Both the position numbers and the translations under genes were made by a program. From Microvirga sp. BSC39 (GTDB taxonomy: Bacteria > Pseudomonadota > Alphaproteobacteria > Rhizobiales > Beijerinckiaceae), in assembly GCF_000739015.1 (NCBI RefSeq), contig NZ_JPUG01000075.1, positions 46,292-110,291 of the forward strand: DNA of 64,000 nt, given 5' to 3'. Shown one piece after another: positions 18,053-26,991 of this stretch; position 1 is the first letter of the stretch, and every line of letters starts with the position of its first letter. The notes beneath the pieces were generated by a model. It was not told the origin of the DNA, ran no database searches, and worked only from the letters and a program-made list of their open reading frames with translations.

Positions 18053-18204
18053 GTATTCGTCCCTGCTCACTGCGTTCGGATGAGCCGCAAGAGTTTATCA
18101 CGTCATGGTTTGGACCTCGGGCAGCCTCAGATACCCACTCAGGATGAGATGCTCAGCCCAGCCTGATGTGGTTCGATGCTTTCCAAACTGAGAAGGACAA
18201 GCCC

Positions 18205-18342
18205 ATGGCCGGTAAGTCTCGCATGCGACCCTCGTTCAAAAAGAACACCCGCCGCTACAGGGAGGTGATTGCCCCAGCCAAGACGCTCGAAGGGCAGAAG
18301 AAACTCACCAAAAAGCGTCGCTATGCCAACCGCCACGGTTAG
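18205..18342 (+). CDS. Small basic protein (45 aa)
   Basis: Starts at ATG 18205 with AGAAGGACAA upstream. 45 residues, very rich in Lys/Arg (MAGKSRMRPSFKKNTRRY; KKLTKKRRYANRHG). It looks like a small nucleic-acid-associated protein. I do not recognise a family. Its TAG stop overlaps the TAA stop of the convergent zinc-finger-like gene (shared TTAG at 18339-18342). Confidence 0.55.
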   Translation: MAGKSRMRPSFKKNTRRYREVIAPAKTLEGQKKLTKKRRYANRHG

Positions 18343-18473
18343 CCGAACACAATCCCCTTTAGGTTCTTCAGAGCTTTATCGCAACGTTCGATGTGGTCGC
18401 TGGCCCGCCGCTGCATCTCCACGGTGTTGCGGCAGGGCTCATCGACCTCTTGCTTGCAGAACGGGCAGATCAT
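18339..18473 (-). CDS. Small zinc-finger-like protein (44 aa)
   Basis: ATG at 18473 with TAGGAG 9 bases upstream. The 44-residue product begins MICPFCKQEVDEPC and contains RASDHIERCDKALKNL, giving CxxC...H-x3-C, a plausible single zinc-binding site (the C-x2-C plus H/C pair spacing of small treble-clef or C2HC fingers). Good ribosome site and sensible composition argue that it is real. Tail-to-tail overlap with the basic protein at 18205. Confidence 0.55.
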   Translation of the reverse strand: MICPFCKQEVDEPCRNTVEMQRRASDHIERCDKALKNLKGIVFG

Positions 18474-18645
18474 TGGCTCGATCTCCTAGCTGACGGGGCA
18501 TGTCAGGCCAACAGAGATGCTGGATCGAGGTTCCCGTGTGTCGCAGCCCAAGCCCTACAGCAAGGATCACGCCAGATGCTCTTCTGGCCTAAAGCCTCAG
18601 CATCAGTGTCATTAAAAAGCCAAGGTATCTGCCCTTGATCCCTTT

Positions 18646-19503
18646 ATGAGCAAAGCTCCCAAGCGCCCAAGCCAACGTGATAACCCCAAACCACCGGATG
18701 TCGAGGCTGGTGTGCAGCGGCTCAAGTCCACCACCCGTAAGCCGCGCGCTGCGCCGAAGAAGGCGAACACGGCTCTGGATTCCCTGAGCGCTGAGATGCC
18801 CAATGGGGGACTGGAGGGACCCGAAGGGAACACTGGCTCCAAACTTCCGCCTGTGCAGAGCGACACCCTCGCCTCAAGCGGCAACTTGGCAACGGAAGAC
18901 AATCGGAACACGCCAGATCAGCAAGACCTACACAGCAGGATCAGAGATGAGGTCGAGCAGCCGGTGCAGACGGTTGGTCTCGGCCCAACAGAGCCTCATC
19001 ACGGCCTTGCAAGTGGTCAGCCCCGGCCCAGCGAGGGGCTTGAGATGCAAGTCGCCCAAAAGCAGGAACCAACCCAGCATCTTCTTATGGTTCGTGACCT
19101 CAAGTCGGAAAGTCGACAGGATAGGAAAAGATCTGTCCGCATTGGCCTCGAAGGCCAGGTTCAACAAGCGATCAGAGTGTGGAGCCCACGCCTCCAGGCT
19201 GCGTCAGCACAGGTGAGAGGTGCCTCGGGACGTGTGAAGGTCTGGGCACAGGAGAAGTCGGAGCGCAGGGGGCATGAGACCGACAAGGCTAGAAGATCAG
19301 CAAACCCGGTCTACATTCTTGGCGCAATCACCCTTGGCATTCCAGCTTTGCTGCTGATCCCGCTGGTGGGGATGAACCCGGGAGTTCAGGAAGGGACCTT
19401 CACGACTGTTGCGACCTTCCTCGTCGTCTCCGCCTTTGTCACGGCTGCAGTGTTCGAGATCAAAAGGCTTGCCGACCAATCCTCTGATGAGGAGCATCAC
19501 TGA
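18646..19503 (+). CDS. Hypothetical protein with C-terminal membrane pair
   Basis: 285 aa. Residues 1-215 are hydrophilic, low in complexity and rich in Pro, Gln, Ser and charged residues (for example PKRPSQRDNPKPPDVE). Two hydrophobic segments follow near 222-242 (YILGAITLGIPALLLIPLVG) and 250-270 (TFTTVATFLVVSAFVTAAVF), then a short acidic end. Topology suggests a long cytoplasmic N-domain anchored in the inner membrane. No family recognised. The ribosome site is weak. Confidence 0.6.
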   Translation: MSKAPKRPSQRDNPKPPDVEAGVQRLKSTTRKPRAAPKKANTALDSLSAEMPNGGLEGPEGNTGSKLPPVQSDTLASSGNLATEDNRNTPDQQDLHSRIRDEVEQPVQTVGLGPTEPHHGLASGQPRPSEGLEMQVAQKQEPTQHLLMVRDLKSESRQDRKRSVRIGLEGQVQQAIRVWSPRLQAASAQVRGASGRVKVWAQEKSERRGHETDKARRSANPVYILGAITLGIPALLLIPLVGMNPGVQEGTFTTVATFLVVSAFVTAAVFEIKRLADQSSDEEHH

Positions 19504-19578
19504 CTAAGGGGAGTTGTCGTCTTTCGCCAAAGCTCCCCTCAAGACCCAGGACCGTTAGAGGAAGTGGTGCAGTGAGCA

Positions 19579-19602
19579 GGCGGTGCACCAACCGGCACCG
19601 CC
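19579..19602. terminator. Hairpin between convergent genes
   Basis: GGCGGTGC (19579-19586) pairs with GCACCGCC (19595-19602) around an 8-base loop. It lies between stops at 19503 and 19619. There is no long T-tract, so termination strength is uncertain. Confidence 0.45.
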
Positions 19603-19618
19603 CGACGGAAGAGTGGCC

Positions 19619-19936
19619 CTAGCACTCTGTTTTTTGCTTTGTGGTGGTGCCGGTCGCGTCAGTCGTCTGTTTCGTCGTTGTCGAGCAGCCGGTGCTGCCA
19701 GTTGTGCCGACATCCCGGTTCTCAATCACGACGTTCTTCTGGTCCGGTCCTGAAGCGGCGTCACCAGTTGCGCCGCCTACACCAGCCCCGACTGCTGCGC
19801 CAACTGGACCTCCAACAACCGCACCAACTGCACCGCCTGCTGCAGCACCGGCTGCGGCCCCTCCTGGATCGGCCGAGGCCAGGGTCGGTATCAGGAGGGC
19901 TGCTGCAAGAGCAGCGTACTTGATGTGTGCGCGCAT
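19619..19936 (-). CDS. Glycine-zipper exported protein
   Basis: 105 aa from ATG 19936 (GTTGGAGAAACAGTC upstream gives a GGAG site). A signal peptide is clear (MRAHIKYAALAAALLIPTL ... ASA) with cleavage near residue 22. Then an Ala/Gly/Val zipper (GAAAGAAAGGAVGAVVGGPV repeated small-residue pattern) and a Thr/Gln-rich tail ending in Cys. Such glycine-zipper proteins are periplasmic or outer-membrane associated; function unknown. Confidence 0.7.
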   Translation of the reverse strand: MRAHIKYAALAAALLIPTLASADPGGAAAGAAAGGAVGAVVGGPVGAAVGAGVGGATGDAASGPDQKNVVIENRDVGTTGSTGCSTTTKQTTDATGTTTKQKTEC

Positions 19937-20255
19937 GACTGTTTCTCCAACGAACCAATCGCGAACTGCGATCTGCTGCCACGTTAACGGCGTCCTCACG
20001 AAGGCGTTTCAGCTTGGCGGTTTGCGACCCTCAGTGATTTTGAAACATCAGCATGATCCCCAGCTTTTGCTGAATGATGGGATAAAGTCCTCTATTGAAT
20101 TCGGTAGGGGTGCCTTGCCAAAGGTGAGCAAGGAGCATAGGTGGAGCAAAGGTCACGGGTATTTACTGTGCTGCACAGGCCGTTCCTGCTGATCCTGTTA
20201 GGATTTCATCTAGATCTATTCACCTTCTGAAACCTGTTCCTGTGCAGCCGAGGAC

Positions 20256-20807
20256 ATGAGCACTATGAGCGAGAGCACAACCTCTCCGAACTTCATCGAA
20301 CTCTCTGCTGACATTGTTTCGGCTTATGTCAGCAACAACTCCGTTCCGGCCTCTGAGCTCCCGGCGCTCCTTAGTTCTGTTTACTCGGCTCTGACGAAGA
20401 CTGCACAGGGTCAGCAAGAGGAGCCCAAGGCTGAGTTGGTGCCTGCGGTCTCGGTGCGGAAGTCCGTTACTCCGGATGCCATCATCTGCCTGGAAGATGG
20501 CAAGTCATTCAAGTCGCTGAAGCGTCATCTGCGGACGACCTATGACATGACGCCCGAGCAGTACCGGGCGAAGTGGGGTCTGCCCGCTGACTACCCGATG
20601 GTCGCGCCGAACTATGCCAAGGCACGCTCCGAGCTTGCTAAGACCATGGGGCTCGGCCAGCAGCGCAGAAAGACTGCTGCTCTGGTGGATGCTGCTGCCA
20701 ATGAGGCTGCTCCTGCCAAACCCAAGGGGGCGGCTGCGAAGGCGGCTACGACATCGGACGAAGTGACTGCGCCTGCCAAGGGTAAACGCACGAAAAATGC
20801 CGCCTAG
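20256..20807 (+). CDS. MucR/Ros family zinc-finger transcriptional regulator
   Basis: 183 aa. The N-terminal helical multimerisation region (LSADIVSAYVSNNSVP, then ELPALLSSVYSAL) and the Ros-type finger region (SVTPDAIICLEDGKSFKSLK, RHLRTTYDMTPEQYRAKWGL, DYPMVAPNYA) are diagnostic. Where most Ros/MucR proteins have two zinc cysteines (C-x2/3-C) this one has only ICLEDG, so the zinc site is degenerate, as in some Mucr paralogues. A long Ala/Lys-rich basic tail follows. MucR proteins bind AT-rich targets and repress surface, motility and symbiosis genes. Confidence 0.87.
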   Translation: MSTMSESTTSPNFIELSADIVSAYVSNNSVPASELPALLSSVYSALTKTAQGQQEEPKAELVPAVSVRKSVTPDAIICLEDGKSFKSLKRHLRTTYDMTPEQYRAKWGLPADYPMVAPNYAKARSELAKTMGLGQQRRKTAALVDAAANEAAPAKPKGAAAKAATTSDEVTAPAKGKRTKNAA

Positions 20808-20860
20808 TTCATCCCGTAGTATTTAAAGCAGCCATAGCCGTTTAGATGCTCTCTCACTCA

Positions 20861-20889
20861 AACCCGGTGCTTCCAGTGCCGGGTTTTCT
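20861..20889 (+). terminator. Rho-independent terminator of the mucR-like gene
   Basis: AACCCGG (20861-20867) pairs with CCGGGTT (20879-20885) and is followed by TTCT. About 55 bases after the TAG stop. Confidence 0.6.
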
Positions 20890-21019
20890 ATGCCGCTCCG
20901 CCAACTTCCGTACCGCTATCCCGGAAGTGCGTCGGCTATGCCGCACTTCAGGCTGAAGCGGGTTAAGACCTCATTTACCGTGAGAGCACATCGTGTTGGC
21001 TCCGCCATCGGAGCCTATC

Positions 21020-21685
21020 ATGATCAGTGTTGAGCAGATTCTCCGCAGTTGCCTCGGTCGTGGTGGCAAAACTAAGCGTATACTTCTGGGGCTGACCCTC
21101 CTGAGCCTCTCGGGGTTCTCGGAGGCTGCGTCTGCCCAGAGCTTGATCTCGATGCGAGGAACGGATCGTATCCAAGTGGTAGGTCGTGCAGACCCGACCC
21201 AGGCATGGGTGAGCTTCTGCCAGCACCGACCTCGTGAATGCCATATCGATCTCTCGCAGCCTGCGCGCATCACCCTAACCCCTGGCACCTGGGCGGCTCT
21301 CACGCAGGTGAATGAGCGCGTCAACTCATCGATCCTTGCGGTCACAGACCAGGATCACTGGGGTGTTCTCGACCGGTGGGACTATCCAGATGATGGGCTT
21401 GGTGACTGCGAGGACATTCAGCTTCTGAAGCGCAAGCTGCTGGTCCAGACCGGGCTGCCGCACCGCGCCCTACGGATGACAGCCGTCATCGACGACCAGG
21501 GGCAGGGGCATGCGGTACTCATGGTCCTCACAGACCAGGGCGATTTCGTTCTCGACAACAAGCGCAATGCCATCCTGCCTTGGCGGTGGACTGGCTATAC
21601 CTTCATCAAGCGGGAGGGCACCAGCGGCAAAGCTTGGGTTGCTCTCGGAGATCAAGCCGCCCCAACTGTCACAGCCAATCGTTAG
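21020..21685 (+). CDS. BTLCP transglutaminase-like cysteine peptidase, exported
   Basis: 221 aa from ATG 21020. An N-terminal hydrophobic signal (LLGLTLLSLSGFSEAASA) is cleaved near residue 39. The catalytic Cys is in GDCEDIQLLKR (near 129), the His in GHAVLMVLTD (near 163) and the Asp in VLDNKRNAILPW (near 178). This is the periplasmic bacterial transglutaminase-like cysteine proteinase family, related to LapG, which cleaves biofilm adhesins. No LapD-like partner or adhesin is adjacent, so its target is unknown. Confidence 0.88.
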   Translation: MISVEQILRSCLGRGGKTKRILLGLTLLSLSGFSEAASAQSLISMRGTDRIQVVGRADPTQAWVSFCQHRPRECHIDLSQPARITLTPGTWAALTQVNERVNSSILAVTDQDHWGVLDRWDYPDDGLGDCEDIQLLKRKLLVQTGLPHRALRMTAVIDDQGQGHAVLMVLTDQGDFVLDNKRNAILPWRWTGYTFIKREGTSGKAWVALGDQAAPTVTANR

Positions 21686-21957
21686 ATCGGATGGAGGGCG
21701 GAAATGACTGACCGACGATGCGGGTGTGCAAAGGGAACGCTATTTCAACCGGCTCATTGATGACGAGCACCTCCGAGACCTCCGCGTGATGGACGGGTGT
21801 ACCCTCATGCTCGACCGCAGGCTCTGGCAACAGAGCAGATTTTGCTGTCGATCCGGGATAGTTGACACCGCCACGATCCGGGGCGTGGCAGCACCTCCTG
21901 CACCCGGCTCCCTGCCAAGTCTGGCCGAGCATCTAGTTCCTGTCTGACGGCCTGAGC

Positions 21958-22227
21958 ATGCGTAGGTACTGGCGCAGGAACGCGAGCTTCACCATCGCGG
22001 CGAGATTCAAGGCGAGCTTCTCGTGCCAGATCCTGCGGCTGCCGACAACAGGCGCTTCCAACAAGCTGATCGCCCGAGAGCTTGGCTTGACTGAGGCGAC
22101 GGTGAAGGTTCACATCAAGGCGATCCTGCGGAACGCTAAAGCCGAGAAACGGACACAGGCGGCCATGTGGGCAACCCAGTTCCTTGGCCCTGCTGCTAAC
22201 TCCCCCGAGATGGTGCTCGCGGGCTAA
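21958..22227 (+). pseudogene. Remnant of a LuxR-type helix-turn-helix regulator
   Basis: Only the DNA-binding domain survives. TTGASNKLIARELGLTEATV then KVHIKAILRNAKAEKRTQAA is the typical NarL/LuxR HTH, and it ends with the WATQFL tail. The preceding receiver domain is absent and the first half of this frame does not resemble one. Between 21686 and 21957 I see no readable receiver. A truncated response regulator. Confidence 0.6.
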
Positions 22228-22659
22228 GCAAGATCGTCACTCCCATCTCATGAAAAGAGACCCGCTCCGTGGGGGAGGAGCCCTAAGGTTGACGCCCTTG
22301 TTTTTGAGAGAGGAACGGCGATTTCTTTTCAGACGGGTCCAACAGGAGCGCGCGACCATCAGAATTGCAAACGGTAGGAAGGCGCGAGGTAGTTCAGCGT
22401 GGCCGAAAAGAAAAAGCCCGACCGAATGTGAGGCTTTTGCATCCGCGGCTAAGTGAGGGTAAAGCTGGATGCTGTCTTCTGATTGTTCAAGCTCAGCTCG
22501 AGAGCGCTATGATCGCGCGGGGACTCCAAGAGGGCTGAGCATCAGGAAGCGAAACTCCAGTCAGCTGCGAATTAACGGCCGCGCTGAAACCCAACCCGAA
22601 AGGGTGAGTTGCCTCTCACATCTGTTAACAGGGGCAATGCTGGGCAACGAGCGAAAGCC
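22228..22659. other. Gap without a recognised gene
   Basis: About 430 bases between the LuxR remnant and the second NepR-like gene. Short open frames here have random-looking composition. No repeat or terminator identified. Confidence 0.4.
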
Positions 22660-22860
22660 ATGCAGCAGAGTAACAGACACCGATGGGCAAGACAGATCCC
22701 CAATAGCCTGAACTTCTCGCAGGAGCAGGTGACCTTCATCCTCGGCCATTCCCTGCGTAACCTCTATAACGATGTCCTGGCGGCAGACCTGCCAGACAGG
22801 CTGAAAGCTCTTGTGGAGCAGCTTGATAACGGGCATTCCCCACCGCCCGCTGCCCGCTAA
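22660..22860 (+). CDS. NepR-like anti-sigma factor (copy B)
   Basis: 66 aa from ATG 22660. The core LGHSLRNLYNDVLAADLP followed by DRLKALVEQLD is the NepR signature, clearer than in copy A. It may repress an EcfG-type sigma factor, as in the PhyR-NepR-EcfG general stress cascade; neither partner is visible in the window. The stop is 31 bases before ihfA, so the two are probably in one operon. Confidence 0.78.
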   Translation: MQQSNRHRWARQIPNSLNFSQEQVTFILGHSLRNLYNDVLAADLPDRLKALVEQLDNGHSPPPAAR

Positions 22861-22891
22861 GCTGGGCGCTCGACAGCAGTGGAATGAAAGA

Positions 22892-23188
22892 ATGGCCGGC
22901 AAGACGGTGAAACGGGCAGACCTGTGCGATGCAGTCTATGCGACCACGGGTGTTCCCCGGCATGAGGCAGCGACACTGGTCGAGCAAGTTCTGTCCGAGC
23001 TCGGAGAAGCCTTGGTCAGGGGGGAGAGTGTCAAACTCTCCGGCTTCGGCACCTTCACGGTCCGGAACAAAGCTGAACGGATGGGCCGAAATCCAAAGAC
23101 AGGGGTCGAGGTGCCCATCGAGCCGCGCCGGGCGCTCACCTTCAATCCATCCTATGTTCTGAAAGACCACGTCAACAGAACATCCTAA
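22892..23188 (+). CDS. ihfA: Integration host factor alpha-like (HU/IHF family)
   Basis: 98 aa, the IHF-alpha size. TVKRADLCDAVYATTGVPRH and EQVLSELGEALVRGESVKLS lead into GFGTFTVRNKAERMGRNPKT, the beta-arm with the conserved RMGRNP before the intercalating Pro, and IEPRRALTFNPSYVLKD at the end. IHF bends DNA for recombination, replication and transcription. This copy is plasmid-type or accessory and diverges in the N-terminal helix (DAVYATTG). Preceded closely by the NepR-like gene. Confidence 0.85.
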   Translation: MAGKTVKRADLCDAVYATTGVPRHEAATLVEQVLSELGEALVRGESVKLSGFGTFTVRNKAERMGRNPKTGVEVPIEPRRALTFNPSYVLKDHVNRTS

Positions 23189-23624
23189 GTGATCTCAAGC
23201 TGAAAAAGAAAAGGGTCGCGCCCAGTCTTTTGACCGTGTTCGCGACCCGTCAGCCCCCGCATTTGCCCCTACGGTAAGTACATAAAACTATTGTTGTTTT
23301 TTAAACCAATCAATGAAAGTGTGGGGTGCTTCCAATGACCGGGAAGATGAACTAGCCAGGTGCTTCGCGCAATAAGGGAAAACCGAAAGCTTGGCTGTAG
23401 GCAAAATACGTATTGCCTTAACGGAAGGTGAGAACGTTACGGCGAACATACCAAGAACAAAGTTCCATTCTAGTCAGAAGAACACATCTCCAGCATTCTA
23501 TACTAAGCTTGGCCGTAAGTTGCGGCGGCTTTTACATTGTTAATCGCCTGTCTCTTTGCTATCCGCCCGAGCGCGTTACCTCCAAAGATTAGAAACACTG
23601 GACGGTCGGGGCAGCATTCCAACA
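23189..23624. other. Upstream region of the histidine kinase
   Basis: A GGGTCGCG/CGCGACCC inverted repeat (23213-23220 and 23241-23248) follows the ihfA stop and could act as a weak terminator, although no T-tract follows. The rest, 23270-23560, is AT-richer than its surroundings (TTGTTGTTTTTTAAACC) and probably holds the promoter of the kinase. No gene seen. Confidence 0.45.
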
Positions 23625-26063
23625 ATGGCTATCAGCAGTTTCAGCATCGGGGTTTCTGAGCCAAACGGCGCAAATCGTTTGGCTGCCGTTCGTGATCTTG
23701 GCGTTCTCGACACGCCACCTGAGGCTGTGTTCGACGACGTTGTTCTAATCGCGGCTCAAGCCTGCCGGACCCCAATGGGTTCTATTGGGTTCTTGGTCGA
23801 GGGGCGGCACTGGTTCAAGGCCAAGGTCGGTTTCGATGAAGTCGAGATCCCGGCTGACCTGTCGATCTGCGCCTTTACAATCCAGCAACCCGGGCTGACG
23901 GTTATCACCGATCTCCGCGAGCATCCGGAGTTTCGCCACAACCCGTTCGTCACCGGAGAGCCGGGGCTGCGCTTTTACGCCGGCATTGCCTTGCGGAATG
24001 AGAATGGCTTTCCTGTTGGCACCCTGACCGTTGTAGATTGCGAGGCACGCCCGGAAGGGTTGTCGCCGGTACAGGAGCGGACGCTTCTGGCGCTGGCTCG
24101 CTCCATCCAGCGCGAGATGAAGCTCCGCAAAGCCGAGCGGGAGTTGGCCCAGAAGACCGAGATGCTGGACCGGTTGCATGCCAGCTCCGAGGACTGCATA
24201 ACGGTGCTCGATCTGGAGGGTCGGCTTCGTTTCATGAGCGAGGGCGGTTGTCGGGCGATGGAGGTGGAGACCTTCGCCGACATTGAGGGCTGTGACTGGC
24301 TCGACTTCTGGACGGGACCGTCGGCTGACGATGCCCGCCGGGCCGTGCTGCGGGCCAAGCTCGGGGAGGCCGGTCGCTTCCGCGGGTTCTGCCCGACGCT
24401 GGCGGGAACCCCGAAGTGGTGGGACGTAATCGTCACGCCGATCATGGGCAGCGACAGCAAGCCGGATGGGTTGCTGGCCATCTCGCGCGACATCACAGGT
24501 CTACAGCATGCTGAGGAGAGCTTGCGCCAGAGCGAGGAGCGGCTGCGTCTGGCAATCGAGACGACCGGCCTCGGGATCTGGGATCTTAATACCCTCACCG
24601 GCGAGAGGCAGTGGACCGCCGAGGCGCGAGACCTGTTCGGTTTTGCGCCGGACACAACGATCAGTCAGGAACTTGTGCTTGAGCGGATCCATCCAGAGGA
24701 TCGGGAGCGGGTTGCGGACACCGCGTACCGGGATCAGCCGGGTGACAGCCTGACCTTTACCAACACATTTCGGATCATCCGGGCTGATAATGGCGAAGAG
24801 CGCTGGATCACGTCCGTCGGACACACGCTGGTCGACAAGAACGGACGGGCGACCCGCAAGCTGGGGATCGCGCAGGATGTCACCCACCACATCGTGGCCG
24901 AGGAAGCCCTGCGCGCCAGCCAGGACGATCTGCTCCGGCAAACCGCCCACCTACAATCCATTCTGGCGACGGTGCCTGACGCGATGGTCGTGTCAGACGA
25001 GAAGGGGATCATCAGGTCCTTCAGTGCCACCGCGGTAAAGATGTTCGGCTACCAGCCTGAGGAGATCATTGGTACAAGCGTCAAGTACCTGATGCCGGTG
25101 CCGTACCGGGACAACCACGAGGGGTTCATGCACCGCTACCGGCAGACCGGCGAGCGCCGGATTACGGAAAGCGGCCGTGTGGCGGTAGCCCAGCGCAAGG
25201 ATGGCTCCACCTTCCCGATGGAGGTGCACCTGGGTGAGATGGAGTCGGGCGGCCAGCGCTTCTTTACCGCCTTCATCCGCGATCTGACTGATCGGCAATA
25301 TACAGAGAAGCGCATGCAGGAGTTGCAGACCGAACTCGCCTACATGTCTCGCATGACGGCTATGGGCGAGATGGGCTCGACCCTGGCGCATGAGGTGAAC
25401 CAACCGCTGACCGCGATCACCGGATACCTGAAGGGCTGCGGGATGATCCTGGACCGGATGGACGGAGAGCACGTGCCGATGCTGCGCCACGGGATCGAAG
25501 GAGCCGTGGAGGAGGCACAGCGGGCCGGTGAGGTGATCCGTCAGCTGCGGGCGTTCGTGGCCCGCGGCGAGACTGATCAGGAGGTTGAAGACCTGCGCAA
25601 GCTGATTGAGGAGGCCAGTGCCCTGGCTCTGGCCGGCGCCAAGGACAAGGGCATCAAAGTTGATTTCGATCTTCCTCACGAGAGCCCCAAGGTGCTCGTC
25701 AGTCGAGTTCAGATCCAGCAGGTTCTTCTCAACCTGGTTCGCAACGCTATGGAGGCCATGCAGCACGTCGGTGAGCGCGATCTCACCATCAAGGCAGAGG
25801 TGGAAGACGAGGGGACGATGGTACGTCTGAGCGTCAAAGATACAGGGACTGGTCTGGCGCCCTCTGTCCAAGACAAGCTGTTCACGCCATTCACAACCAC
25901 CAAGAAGGCTGGCATGGGCGTGGGCCTGTCAATCTGCCGGACGATCATCGAGGCGCATGGCGGCAAGATCTGGGCAGACTCGACACAAGGGGAAGGGACA
26001 ACCTTCCACTTCACCTTGAAAGCGGTGAAGGAGGAGGAACTTGCCGAGGCGGCGGAGGCATGA
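23625..26063 (+). CDS. GAF-PAS-PAS-PAS histidine kinase, FixL-like
   Basis: 812 aa from ATG 23625 (an upstream in-frame TTG gives no family sequence). Order: GAF-type sensor (20-175), two PAS domains (about 190-430), a third FixL-like PAS (about 440-560, LQSILATVPDAMVVSDEKG), HisKA with phospho-His in LAHEVNQPLTAITGYLKG (near 588), then HATPase with NLVRNAMEAM (N box) and DTGTGLAPS. Compared with remembered Bradyrhizobium FixL, the heme-ligand His (in ...DPHIIGIGR) is replaced by Arg in ...ERRITESGR, so this PAS should not bind heme like FixL. No response regulator is adjacent. Soluble, no membrane helix. Confidence 0.88.
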   Translation: MAISSFSIGVSEPNGANRLAAVRDLGVLDTPPEAVFDDVVLIAAQACRTPMGSIGFLVEGRHWFKAKVGFDEVEIPADLSICAFTIQQPGLTVITDLREHPEFRHNPFVTGEPGLRFYAGIALRNENGFPVGTLTVVDCEARPEGLSPVQERTLLALARSIQREMKLRKAERELAQKTEMLDRLHASSEDCITVLDLEGRLRFMSEGGCRAMEVETFADIEGCDWLDFWTGPSADDARRAVLRAKLGEAGRFRGFCPTLAGTPKWWDVIVTPIMGSDSKPDGLLAISRDITGLQHAEESLRQSEERLRLAIETTGLGIWDLNTLTGERQWTAEARDLFGFAPDTTISQELVLERIHPEDRERVADTAYRDQPGDSLTFTNTFRIIRADNGEERWITSVGHTLVDKNGRATRKLGIAQDVTHHIVAEEALRASQDDLLRQTAHLQSILATVPDAMVVSDEKGIIRSFSATAVKMFGYQPEEIIGTSVKYLMPVPYRDNHEGFMHRYRQTGERRITESGRVAVAQRKDGSTFPMEVHLGEMESGGQRFFTAFIRDLTDRQYTEKRMQELQTELAYMSRMTAMGEMGSTLAHEVNQPLTAITGYLKGCGMILDRMDGEHVPMLRHGIEGAVEEAQRAGEVIRQLRAFVARGETDQEVEDLRKLIEEASALALAGAKDKGIKVDFDLPHESPKVLVSRVQIQQVLLNLVRNAMEAMQHVGERDLTIKAEVEDEGTMVRLSVKDTGTGLAPSVQDKLFTPFTTTKKAGMGVGLSICRTIIEAHGGKIWADSTQGEGTTFHFTLKAVKEEELAEAAEA

Positions 26064-26504
26064 GCTACCAGGCCAAGCGCCGCGGCTAAGGCCCTGAAAG
26101 TGTCACAAACCTGATTAGGCTCTGGAGCTCGGCCTTGCCCTGTTTCAGCTCGCACTGAGACAGTATCCCGAGGCCGCGACGCTGACCGGCCGTGCGGTCC
26201 CTTGTGCTCGCTGCGAGCAACCGCTCAAGATGACCCGGACGGTCAGCGTCACCACATCCCCCAAGGGAACAACACCACAGGAACCAGCGGCCAGAGTGTA
26301 GCGGAACAGATCAACAACCAAATTGCCTATCCCGCTTGAAAAACACGAATCATGGACTCTATTCTGTTTCGGGCCGCCGTAATGAAGCGGACGTCTTCCA
26401 GCCGCCGTGCGGGGCTTCTGGATTGTGTCATCACCTCTTCGTCGTTCAAAAGTCAGTCTGAACCGGTGCGGGTGCATCGGGGCAGGAGTTCAGGAGTCTC
26501 TCTT
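26064..26504. other. Gap before the HTH protein gene
   Basis: 441 bases. Nothing convincing on either strand; the open frames overlapping here read as noise. The TTG start of the next gene and its Shine-Dalgarno CAGGAG lie at the end. Confidence 0.4.
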
Positions 26505-26963
26505 TTGGCCACGCTGAAGCAATTCGAAGAAGCCCTGCGGGCTCAAGGCATGAATATGGCCCTGGCCATCCTCGAGAAGATGCGCAAAGAGGAGAAGAAG
26601 ACGCGGTCGATCGCACCGGCGCGTCGGGTATCCGGGCGAAAGATGACGCCAGAGCTCGCCCGCAAGATCCTTGAGCTTCATAGCACCACCGACATGACCC
26701 AGCAGGAGATCGCGTTCCAGCTTGGGGTCAATCAGGGCAGGGTGAATGAGGTTCTGAAACGAGGAAAATGGCTGGTCGAAGATCCCCAGTCGGAGGAAGC
26801 CCAAGCCCGCAATAAGGCGAAAGCTCGCATGAAGCGCATGCAAACTGAGGATACTCCGATCCCGCGCAAGCAGCCTGTTGCCGCAGGTGTCGAGGAGGGC
26901 CCAAAGAAGCCGAGGCCTAAGCCGAGCAACACGGCGCAATTGTCGATCGACGACTTCCTGTAA
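26505..26963 (+). CDS. Helix-turn-helix protein, putative DNA-binding
   Basis: 152 aa. I take the TTG at 26505, since CAGGAG (26491-26496) is 8 bases upstream and the reading frame above it is not protein-like. A helical N-terminal stretch (LKQFEEALRAQGMNMALAIL), then MTPELARKILELHST and DMTQQEIAFQLGVNQGRVNE, a clear helix-turn-helix, followed by a basic Lys/Pro-rich C-terminus ending LSIDDFL. Plausibly a small regulator or a phage-derived protein. Family not recognised. Confidence 0.65.
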   Translation: MATLKQFEEALRAQGMNMALAILEKMRKEEKKTRSIAPARRVSGRKMTPELARKILELHSTTDMTQQEIAFQLGVNQGRVNEVLKRGKWLVEDPQSEEAQARNKAKARMKRMQTEDTPIPRKQPVAAGVEEGPKKPRPKPSNTAQLSIDDFL

Positions 26964-26991
26964 GCCTCAAGCATCTGAATGGAATCTTGTA

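Noticed and set aside
23189..24990. Heme-based oxygen sensing by the FixL-like kinase
   Set aside because: The heme-ligand histidine is replaced by Arg in the third PAS, so a FixL-type oxygen sensor role is unlikely.
24993..25871. 292-codon minus-strand frame opposite the histidine kinase
   Set aside because: Antisense to the HisKA and ATPase domains; His/Leu-rich noise with no motif.
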